A stretch of DNA of 64,000 nucleotides. It comes from Anaerocolumna xylanovorans DSM 12503. Its GTDB lineage: Bacteria; Bacillota; Clostridia; Lachnospirales; Lachnospiraceae. The stretch is taken from assembly GCF_900143645.1 (NCBI RefSeq), contig NZ_FRFD01000013.1, positions 113,532 to 177,531 on the forward strand, in the 5' to 3' direction. The notes under the pieces are model-generated. The model was not told the origin of the DNA. It did not search any database and was given only the letters and a program-made list of their open reading frames with translations. The translations under genes and the position numbers were made by a program. Positions 45,832 through 52,359 of this stretch are shown in pieces (the stretch's first letter is position 1; the number at the start of each line of letters is the position of its first letter).

Positions 45832-46193
45832 ATGAAACTTACGAGAAAAATATTGTAAAATGCGGTTTTTTTCCAGATAATTTGCCTTCTAGAGTGTTTA
45901 GTTCGAAACCAATATCAGATTATGTAGAATCAGATATATTAAAACTTAGTCAGATTGAAAGTAATATGAGAAGTAAAAAAATTGAATTCACACCTTGCCA
46001 TTTAATTTCGAGTTATAAAAATGATATGGAAAGACGTATTATTGCGATTCCACATATTGAGACATATTTCTTATTATCACAGGAAATAGAAGATAATCGG
46101 ATAGATATAGAACAAAGATTTAGAAATAATATAAATTCGTACTCTTGTAATAGTAATAAATTTATGGATAAAAGAGGAGTGGAATTATTTTAA
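45832..46193 (+). pseudogene. Truncated, frameshifted reverse-transcriptase-like N-terminus
   Basis: ATG 45832 follows AAGGAG but its frame ends after eight codons. The overlapping frame continues as YEKNIVKCGFFPDNLPSRVF, then IEFTPCHLISSYKNDMERRI and IIAIPHIETYFLLSQEIEDN, ending at 46193. GYFP-x-LP-x-F and RxxxIPxxxxYxxL are what I expect at the start of defence-type (DRT/Abi) reverse transcriptases. The palm domain with YxDD is missing altogether. So it is likely a remnant, cut off near position 120. The assignment rests on a short region only. Confidence 0.4.
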
Positions 46194-46229
46194 ATTTTCA
46201 CTTTTGAATTAATTAAATTGTACTCTTGA

Positions 46230-46280
46230 CACATGTAGGATTCACTGCTACACTTTGTGTAGCAGTGAATCCTACATGTG
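46230..46280. repeat. Perfect 24-bp hairpin with 3-nt loop
   Basis: Arms 46230-46253 (starting CACATGTAGGATTCAC) and 46257-46280 are exact complements around TTT. No T-run follows, so it is not an ordinary terminator. It sits between the reverse-transcriptase-like remnant and the small RNA gene. Confidence 0.85.
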
Positions 46281-46338
46281 GTGACAATGGGAAATTATGA
46301 TTATTTCAATTATTAATTATGAATAGTAAAAATATTTC

Positions 46339-46367
46339 TTGCATTTTTTATTGTTTTTGCATATACT
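46339..46367 (+). promoter_or_regulatory. Sigma-70 promoter of the small RNA
   Basis: TTGCAT (46339-46344), exactly 17 bp, TATACT (46362-46367). Transcription would start near 46374. Confidence 0.65.
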
Positions 46368-46373
46368 ATAAGT

Positions 46374-46530
46374 GAAAAGAGAAATCTTTTGGGAGGCTCA
46401 ACTGGGTAGCACCTCTTTCCCTAGTGGGGGACTTAAAATATACCATGAACGCTCGGCAATAGGTGATATGTTGTCAGCTATCCATCATGAAGAACGTATG
46501 GGCTTGATTCTTAGGAATCAAGCCTTTATT
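46374..46530 (+). ncRNA. Putative structured small RNA upstream of nuclease-like gene
   Basis: About 155 nt from the predicted start to the terminator stem at 46501-46524. It contains GC-rich segments capable of pairing (GGGAGG...CCTCTTTCCC, TACCATGAACG...CGTATGG) in otherwise AT-rich DNA. A GTG-started frame of 67 codons crosses it, but that frame starts before the predicted transcript and has no binding site. No known riboswitch or RNA family is recognised. It ends only 20 bp before the next gene, a layout seen in RNA-antitoxin loci. Confidence 0.45.
46501..46530 (+). terminator. Terminator/attenuator before the nuclease-like gene
   Basis: GGCTTGATTC and GAATCAAGCC form a 10-bp stem with a 4-nt TTAG loop, followed by TTTATT. 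The short T-run suggests partial termination, leaving some readthrough into 46550. Confidence 0.7.
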
Positions 46531-46549
46531 CATATACAGGAGGATAAAG

Positions 46550-47815
46550 TTGTTAACTGTAGGAGACTTAATTGATATTAATTATATTCCAGCGGAAGCA
46601 GAAATTTCATTAGATCTGTTAAAAGAATTTTATGAAAACTATTTATGCAAGAGAATATTCATTTTTACATTAAAAAACGGTGAAACTGTAAAACTTTTTT
46701 TCCGAGATACAACTGAAATATTTCATATTTCTGGAATTGATCACATATATGAAGATGTTCCAATGGATGGAACAAGATTCATCAGCGAGATTGAAAGTGG
46801 AAACATCGACCTCGCGGCAGTTAAATCTGTTAATCCTAATGCATATAAAGATTATGAAGATAGGATATGCAGTATGGCGTGTTTAGATACAATAATAAAA
46901 AATTGTGAATACTTATTTTATCCAGGTGGTAAGATTCCACAGACTGAGGTAAAAGTCAAATACCTGTTATTGAAGGGACTCAATGGAAAAAATCTTCATT
47001 TAGGTATTGATACTTATAAAAAAGGACGTCCGTATTTTACAAGAACTTTGTTGGTGACAGAAGGCAATTCTGCTGGAAAATTTATTGAGAAGGCTGATGA
47101 ACGTTTAAGAGTGGTAGAACTTGTGATAAAAGACAAAGATACGGATAAAATATTGATACATGTTAAGCGAGAAGAAGCGGAAAAACAAGCTATCATAGAA
47201 GTAGAAAGAATTGCACAGAAATGGTTGTCGTGTGATTTCCCCAAATTAATCGAAGAGAGTATTTTAAATAAGGACATAGAAGATAAAATTGGCCGTTATT
47301 GGTATGAAGATATTGGGAATAATAAGTTAAAAAATTTAGAAAATATACATAATGATCTTGTTTACATAAAAGAAAACTTAGATAATATGGAAGATGATGA
47401 ATGGAGAGAATTGTTGTTTGATGTGTTAAAGGATCTTCTTACTAGTGTAAATGCAATTGATAAATTAGCTGCATTGTCTGATTTGAATTCTGTAGAATAT
47501 CAAGAAATTTATTCGAGTTATATGAAAAGAGAACAGAGAGATAATTGGAAAAGAATGTTACTTGAGAACATTGAACAACATAAATTGGAGATTAAAGAAA
47601 TAATTGATGCGTTGGATCCGTATTGGTCTGGAAAAATTATTGGTGAGTCTATTAGGAAGTACGAGGGTGATAATACCTGTGAAGTAATTAAATTGGAGTT
47701 TCAGAGAATAATTGAGCAGAAATGTGAGGATATGACAAGACGAGCATTATTTCATTACATTTATGAGAACCGTGAAAATATCTGCATATATATATCGAAA
47801 AATATAACTTGGTAG
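46550..47815 (+). CDS. Possible PBECR4-type nuclease/toxin-like protein
   Basis: 421 residues from TTG 46550, with AGGAGG 6 bp upstream. The first 210 residues (CKRIFIFTLKNGETVKLFFR, then FHISGIDHIYEDVPMDGTRF, CEYLFYPGGKIPQTEVKVKY and GRPYFTRTLLVTEG) recall the PBECR4 class of toxin-like nuclease domains, where a FxHLxGI motif is typical. The rest is a long helical region (REQRDNWKRMLLENIEQHKL). The domain call is tentative. A small RNA with its own promoter and terminator lies right upstream, so expression may depend on it. A strong terminator follows. Confidence 0.45.
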   Translation: MLTVGDLIDINYIPAEAEISLDLLKEFYENYLCKRIFIFTLKNGETVKLFFRDTTEIFHISGIDHIYEDVPMDGTRFISEIESGNIDLAAVKSVNPNAYKDYEDRICSMACLDTIIKNCEYLFYPGGKIPQTEVKVKYLLLKGLNGKNLHLGIDTYKKGRPYFTRTLLVTEGNSAGKFIEKADERLRVVELVIKDKDTDKILIHVKREEAEKQAIIEVERIAQKWLSCDFPKLIEESILNKDIEDKIGRYWYEDIGNNKLKNLENIHNDLVYIKENLDNMEDDEWRELLFDVLKDLLTSVNAIDKLAALSDLNSVEYQEIYSSYMKREQRDNWKRMLLENIEQHKLEIKEIIDALDPYWSGKIIGESIRKYEGDNTCEVIKLEFQRIIEQKCEDMTRRALFHYIYENRENICIYISKNITW

Positions 47816-47850
47816 TAAAAGCAAGTATTTAATTTGAAATAAAGATTAAA

Positions 47851-47879
47851 AAAAGATCAGCTTTCGGGCTGATCTTTTT
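47851..47879 (+). terminator. Intrinsic terminator
   Basis: AAAAGATCAGC pairs with GCTGATCTTTT around TTTCGG, ending in a T-run. Bases 47880-48260 beyond it contain no gene, only the xis/int promoter region. Confidence 0.9.
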
Positions 47880-48013
47880 CGTTGTGGTGTAACAGAGAAA
47901 AAAGGAACTTGTTTATTATATTGCAGAAAGAGTGAAATGACCAATTGAAAGGACATTGCAATTACTTTTTTTCATAAAAGCACACAACCATAAAGTTTGA
48001 TTGATTTAATTCG

Positions 48014-48054
48014 TTTTCTCACAAAAAATGAAGAACATGACATGGTCACATAAT
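48014..48054 (+). promoter_or_regulatory. Bipartite element promoter upstream of xis/int
   Basis: TTTTCTCA 48014-48021, 27 nt, CATAAT 48049-48054 in GTCACATAAT. A second TTCCACATAAT (CATAAT 48139-48144) lies 90 bp further on without the upstream box. Confidence 0.5.
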
Positions 48055-48260
48055 AGATATATAGCCTTTCGAATACTAATAAATACAAATAATTCAGAAT
48101 AGGAGATTTAATGACAACTTGATGAACTTATCTTTCCACATAATAAGTATAGAACAGTTTTATAGATAATGTTCACCAAGTATTTTGTACTTCTTAAAGA
48201 AAGGAGGATGGCGGCACCTGCCACGGTTAAAATAGTGGGGTCCTCGCCTAAGATTTTATT

Positions 48261-48458
48261 ATGAAGAAAGAAGTCCCGGTTTGGGAAAAGTCGAATCTGA
48301 CACTTGAAGAAGCAGCAGCCTATTTTGGTATCGGTATCAATAGGCTCAGATATCTTACGGACGATACAAATTGTCGCTTTGTTCTATGGTGTGGAAGTAA
48401 GCGGCTAATTAAGCGGAAATTATTCGATGAGTATTTAGAAAAAGAGTATTCGATTTAA
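48261..48458 (+). CDS. xis: Excisionase (Tn916 Xis family)
   Basis: 65 residues. Reads VPVWEKSNLTLEEAAAYFGI then GINRLRYLTDD and GSKRLIKRKLFDEYLEKEY, matching Tn916-type Xis, a winged-helix directionality factor that bends the element ends so Int can excise. Basic and short as expected. It lies 85 bp before int. A GGCACCTGCC...GGGG segment upstream may fold but has no T-run. Confidence 0.88.
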   Translation: MKKEVPVWEKSNLTLEEAAAYFGIGINRLRYLTDDTNCRFVLWCGSKRLIKRKLFDEYLEKEYSI

Positions 48459-48484
48459 TATTGAATACAAATCACAAATGGCTC

Positions 48485-48541
48485 AGAGGACATAATTAGT
48501 ATAGTATAGTGCTGAAAATGTCCTCTATGCCAAAGGAGGAC
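48485..48541 (+). promoter_or_regulatory. Possible RNA switch hiding the int ribosome binding site
   Basis: AGAGGACAT (48485-48493) can pair with ATGTCCTCT (48518-48526). That second strand can instead pair through GTCCTC with GAGGAC at 48536-48541, the ribosome binding site of int. The two structures are mutually exclusive. Confidence 0.45.
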
Positions 48542-48543
48542 TT

Positions 48544-49818
48544 ATGGCCGTAGAGAGGCGTAAAGATGATAAAGGACGTGTTCTAAAAGATGGGGAACAT
48601 CAAAGAACTAATGGAACTTATGAGTATAAGTGGAGAGATAAACGAGGAAAACGACATTCCATTTACGCTAAATCGCTTGATGAACTAAGGGATAAAGAGA
48701 TCGATGTACTTAGAGATGCTTTAGATGGCATTAGAGCAGACAAGAACGATCTAAGTATTAATGATCTATATTACCGGTGGGTGCAGCTGAAAAAGGGTTT
48801 AAAGCTTAATACATTTCAGAATTACAAATATATGTACACACAGTTTGTGAAGCCCGATTTTGGCGAAATGCATATAGTTGATTTAAAACGATCAGATGTT
48901 AGAGCCTTTTATAATTATTTGGCAGATACACAGCATGTTAAGGCAAATACGATTGATAATATACATACAGTACTGCATCAAGTGCTGGAATTAGGTGTCG
49001 AAGATGAGTATTTGCGCTATAATCCCAGTGATAATGCCTTAAAGGAACTAAAAAGAGCCCACAATGCTGATTCTGAAAAAAGAAGGGCTTTGACTGTACC
49101 TGAGCAGGAATTGTTTGAACAATATTTAAGTAAGAATGGGAAGTATCATAGATGGTATCCTATATTTATTGTTATGATGTGGACAGGGATGCGTGTCGGC
49201 GAAATAGTCGGTTTACGTTGGTGCGACATTGATTTGGAAGAAGAAACAATTAGTGTAAATCATACACTCGTATATTTTGACAAGGGAGGTTCGGAAAGAT
49301 GTGGATTTGCCGTAAATACTCCAAAGACAAAAGCCGGAGAAAGAATAATTCCTATGCTGCCAAAAGTTAAAGAAGCTTTTATAATGGAAAAAGAATACCA
49401 AAAGGAATGCGAAATTACTTGCGAGGCAACTGTTGATGGATATACAGACTTTATCTTTATCAATCGGTTTGGCGGTGTACAACACCAAGGAACACTTAAC
49501 AAAGCATTGAGACGTATTATTAGAGATTGTAATTATGAGGTCTTAGATAATGCAAAAGATAAGGAAGTTGTAACGTTACCTCGCTTCAGTAATCATTCTC
49601 TCCGACATACGTTCACAACAAGAATGTGCGAAGCAGGAGTTAACATCAAGGCTATGCAGGATATATTAGGTCATGCAGATGCAGAGACGACACTTCAAAT
49701 TTATACTGATGCAACAAAGGAGTTAAAGAAGTCAGAAATGATTAACTTCGAGGATTACTTCAAGGCTCAAAGACTTGTTAAATTTAAAATGAATAAGATG
49801 GAAGGAGAGAATGAATAA
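48544..49818 (+). CDS. int: Tyrosine integrase (Tn916 Int family)
   Basis: 424 residues; AAAGGAGG precedes ATG 48544. N-terminal arm-binding domain (TYEYKWRDKRGKRHSIYAKS), then a SAM-like core-binding domain (LYYRWVQLKKGLKLNTFQNY). The catalytic domain has R in TGMRVGEIVGLRW (about 217), HSLRHTF (H-x-x-R), LGHAD and the nucleophile Y in TLQIYTDAT (about 386). All residues R-H-R-H-Y are present, so it should be active in integration and excision of the 48.6-kb element. It overlaps the next small gene by one base. Confidence 0.95.
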   Translation: MAVERRKDDKGRVLKDGEHQRTNGTYEYKWRDKRGKRHSIYAKSLDELRDKEIDVLRDALDGIRADKNDLSINDLYYRWVQLKKGLKLNTFQNYKYMYTQFVKPDFGEMHIVDLKRSDVRAFYNYLADTQHVKANTIDNIHTVLHQVLELGVEDEYLRYNPSDNALKELKRAHNADSEKRRALTVPEQELFEQYLSKNGKYHRWYPIFIVMMWTGMRVGEIVGLRWCDIDLEEETISVNHTLVYFDKGGSERCGFAVNTPKTKAGERIIPMLPKVKEAFIMEKEYQKECEITCEATVDGYTDFIFINRFGGVQHQGTLNKALRRIIRDCNYEVLDNAKDKEVVTLPRFSNHSLRHTFTTRMCEAGVNIKAMQDILGHADAETTLQIYTDATKELKKSEMINFEDYFKAQRLVKFKMNKMEGENE

Positions 49819-50069
49819 TGGAAGAGAGAAATATGTTTGCAGTAATTGTAGATAAAATATCAACAGAGCTAACTTGGTTTACTTTATCAAAAAAATTAAC
49901 TGAACTTGACGAAGAGAGTATAAAAGAGATAGTGGAAATGCTCGCAGACAATAATCCTGCATGGAAAGATGTATTATATAATAAGAGAATAGCTATGATA
50001 TTTGAAGCCGAATCTGGCGATAAAATGACTATTAATAGGAATTCATCCAAATTTATTATTAATCCTTAA
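49818..50069 (+). CDS. Hypothetical protein next to attR
   Basis: 83 residues, ATG 49818 overlapping the int stop (TAATG) with GGAGAG upstream, so translationally coupled. Acidic and helical: FTLSKKLTELDEESIKEIVE, then NPAWKDVLYNKRIAMIFEAE. It ends 10 bp before the attR core. No family recognised; the position suggests an accessory role in recombination control. Confidence 0.55.
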   Translation: MEERNMFAVIVDKISTELTWFTLSKKLTELDEESIKEIVEMLADNNPAWKDVLYNKRIAMIFEAESGDKMTINRNSSKFIINP

Positions 50070-50077
50070 ATTTTCTT

Positions 50078-50106
50078 AGGACCAACTTACGACAGATTTA
50101 CGACCA
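50078..50106. repeat. attR-like repeat, right end of the integrated element
   Basis: Core GACCAACTTACGAC at 50080-50093, then AGATTTACGACCATTT. TTACGAC units at 50087 and 50098 are 11 bp apart. Joining the left flank of attL to the right flank here gives the uninterrupted sequence found at 61349-61382. Confidence 0.7.
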
Positions 50107-50601
50107 TTTATAAAGAGTAGTTAAAATATTGAAATGACAAGAAAACAGTACATGCAAGCAATAAGGATATGAAGACATATAAAAGGATTTACAATGTCAA
50201 GAATGATTTCCCAACGATGAAGGTGCTGAAGAAGTAAAAATAGTATTTATCAGTGTTTCGGGAGAATCAAATCACGTATGCAAATGTTGCAGAATGCTAT
50301 GTCATGGAATTGATTGACTTGTAATCCAAAAGGAAATTAGAAGCAATAAAAATAAGAGTTTTACCGGAAGAGAGTAGAATACTCCTGAGAGAAATCTTGG
50401 GAGTGTTTTTTATTTTCGGGGAAAGTGCGGATATTAAGAGAAATGTTGATATGTTGACAGTATGAGAACCTGTGCTAGGCTAAGGGTACCGGACGGAAGA
50501 GATTAATGGATGTGATTAAAATGAGAGCCTTCCGACTTACAGCCTGTGAGTACGGATGCGAGTTCAAGTTGTTAAAGTTAGTAACTAATAAATTAGTATA
50601 A
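50107..50601. other. Spacer after attR with duplicated segment and terminator
   Basis: Bases up to about 50240 are homologous to 61384-61510 (for example AAGAATGATTTCCC in both), so this is a diverged repeat flanking the second island. A terminator lies at 50378-50410: ACTCC-TGAGA, GAAA loop, TCTTG-GGAGT, T-run. No gene is convincing. Confidence 0.6.
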
Positions 50602-50636
50602 TTAGTATTGACAAATACTAAGCGACTAATTATAAT
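50602..50636 (+). promoter_or_regulatory. Consensus promoter with overlapping operator
   Basis: TTGACA (50608-50613), 17 bp, TATAAT (50631-50636). An inverted repeat TTAGTATT-GACA-AATACTAA (50602-50621) covers the -35 box, and further TTAGTA copies lie just upstream. The following gene is the likely autorepressor. Confidence 0.75.
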
Positions 50637-50668
50637 ACAAAATAAGAAGAGAAGGGAATGATGAATCA

Positions 50669-51181
50669 ATGAAGAAAGAGATTACATTTTCACTAGATAA
50701 TGATGTTTATGAGAAGTTCTGTATCGCATTGCACCTTACGAATGAAGATGAGGATGATGCTGTAGAAAATTGTATGCGAGCATATATTGCAAAAACATTT
50801 GAAAGAGCATCGCACGAATATAGTCCAAATACGATAAAGAAGCCAAGTGCAGACAGTGAAATAGATTATTACAGAAAGGCAGCTCAAAGAATTCCGGTTT
50901 GGGCATTAAAGCCAAACCAGTATAATCATAAGATTATAAGAGCTTTTTTTGAGGCTGAACAGGCCACCGGAGAGGTAACACTGGATACAATGGAATTATT
51001 GTGTAGTAAAAAGGAACGCTCAGAATTATACGTACCGACTTTTAAAAACAACTATTCACAGATGAAAATTGACGGACCGAAAAGTCACGGAAGAGTCTTT
51101 GAAGACGACGGGGAACGAGTATGGATATGGAAGGAAGTTGAGGATGTACTGCGTAGATATAAAGATAGTTTCTTGATTTAG
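50669..51181 (+). CDS. Ribbon-helix-helix-like putative regulator
   Basis: 170 residues. The N-terminus KKEITFSLDNDVYEKFCIAL has the beta strand and first helix of a ribbon-helix-helix fold. The C-terminal part (WALKPNQYNHKIIRAFFEAE, then DGERVWIWKEVEDVLRRYKD) is a common unnamed module in Clostridia. A perfect promoter with TTAGTA operator repeats lies upstream, suggesting autoregulation. First gene of the second island. Function beyond DNA binding unknown. Confidence 0.55.
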   Translation: MKKEITFSLDNDVYEKFCIALHLTNEDEDDAVENCMRAYIAKTFERASHEYSPNTIKKPSADSEIDYYRKAAQRIPVWALKPNQYNHKIIRAFFEAEQATGEVTLDTMELLCSKKERSELYVPTFKNNYSQMKIDGPKSHGRVFEDDGERVWIWKEVEDVLRRYKDSFLI

Positions 51182-51197
51182 TTAGGAGGCGAAGTAG

Positions 51198-51877
51198 ATG
51201 GATTCATCATATAGACGTTATAGAAAATATCAGGAAAATCGGTATCGATATAAAGTGGACCAGATTGCAGCACCGATAGCAATGATACTTGTAATTGGAG
51301 TTATTACGAAGTATGGGTGGATTATAGCTGCGATAATTTTGGTGACGGTTATTGTGAAGTGTAGTGAAAAGAGCAATAAAAAGAAAATACCGAAAGAGCA
51401 GCGAATTGTATGTACCACAGATATAGGTACTGAATATAAAGAGAATATGCATTATCAAAAGGAGGAGATTGAAATTATGAGTACAACAGAGACTGGATAT
51501 ATCAACAAAAACAATCAGAGAAACAATGGAAAAACATCGAAGCCAGGAACAGACTATGGACAATGGTTTTATGATATGGAGTGTTTGAATTGTGGACATA
51601 AGTACCATGCGAATGGTAGTAATATTTACGAGAAGAAATGTCCGAGTTGTCAGGTGAATAGTCAATCTAAGAGAGAAGGAACTATTAAGAACAGTACTGA
51701 AAGAGGATATGTGAATAAAAATAGTCAGAGAAACAATGGAAAGACATCTATGCCCGGAACGGGCAATGGACAATGGTTTTATGATATAGAGTGTCTGAAT
51801 TGTGGAAATAAGATCATGCAAACGAACATGATGTGTGGTTAAGAAAGTATCCTGAGTGTCAGGGTGGCAGACCATAA
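51198..51877 (+). pseudogene. Membrane-anchored duplicated zinc-ribbon protein, frameshifted
   Basis: Begins at ATG 51198 with a hydrophobic stretch (IAMILVIGVITKYGWIIAAI). Then come two copies of a zinc-ribbon module of about 60 residues: GYINKNNQRNNGKTSKPGTD...ECLNCGHKYHANG...KKCPSCQ and GYVNKNSQRNNGKTSMPGTG...ECLNCGNK. Copy two loses frame at about 51814 and the ORF stops at 51842. In the next frame the missing end HANEHDVWLRKYPECQGG continues to 51877, with one zinc cysteine also changed to Tyr. So the second ribbon is broken twice. Confidence 0.65.
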
Positions 51878-52191
51878 CGATATGAACTGGAGGAATTGGG
51901 ATGTTAGTAAAATAACAATAGGTATGTGTAGGAATAACAGTTGGTGTATGCGTAGCTTTGTTCGTGGGATTGACATTCATGGTATTCGTGGAAGTGTTGC
52001 TTGAGAATTGGTGTGAATACTTAAAATCATTTATTTTTCAGAAGCAGATTTATGAATGAATAAGAACAAAAGTCTGTGAATAAAATACTGTTTCGGTTTT
52101 ATGTAAACAATGATATAATATATCTGCTGGTTTTACGGTTGGATTAGGGGCACATAGGGTGTCTACTACTTAATATAAGGAGGTATTTGCC

Positions 52192-52302
52192 ATGAAGGTA
52201 AATGCTAGAACCGTAAAATTTGTTCTCGATCTTGTTACAGCATTAGCTGTAACTGCTGCAGGTGTAGTTGCAAAATACTACATCGATGCACCGCAGGACT
52301 AA
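52192..52302 (+). CDS. 36-residue hydrophobic peptide
   Basis: ATG 52192 with AAGGAGG 7 bp upstream. MKVNARTVKFVLDLVTALAV then TAAGVVAKYYIDAPQD: one transmembrane helix with a basic start and acidic tail. It has its own terminator 10 bp after the stop. TTTTACGGTT (52131-52140) upstream is complementary to AACCGTAAAA (52209-52218) inside the gene, so the leader can fold over the start region. The layout resembles a type I toxin or signal peptide; no antisense RNA is proven. Confidence 0.65.
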   Translation: MKVNARTVKFVLDLVTALAVTAAGVVAKYYIDAPQD

Positions 52303-52311
52303 CCAGCGGGG

Positions 52312-52342
52312 GAGCGTACAGAGTAATCTGTGCGCTCTTTTT
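52312..52342 (+). terminator. Intrinsic terminator of the small peptide gene
   Basis: GAGCGTACAGA pairs with TCTGTGCGCTC around GTAA and is followed by TTTTT. Confidence 0.9.
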
Positions 52343-52359
52343 GAAAGGAGAAGTGAGTT

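Noticed and set aside
46372..46575. 67-codon GTG-started frame across the small RNA region
   Set aside because: It begins at or before the predicted transcription start, lacks a ribosome binding site, runs through a terminator stem and overlaps the next gene's start; the RNA explanation fits better.
51207..51980. 257-codon reverse frame opposite the zinc-ribbon gene
   Set aside because: Threonine/histidine-rich low-complexity translation and no start signals; it is the antisense shadow of the real gene.
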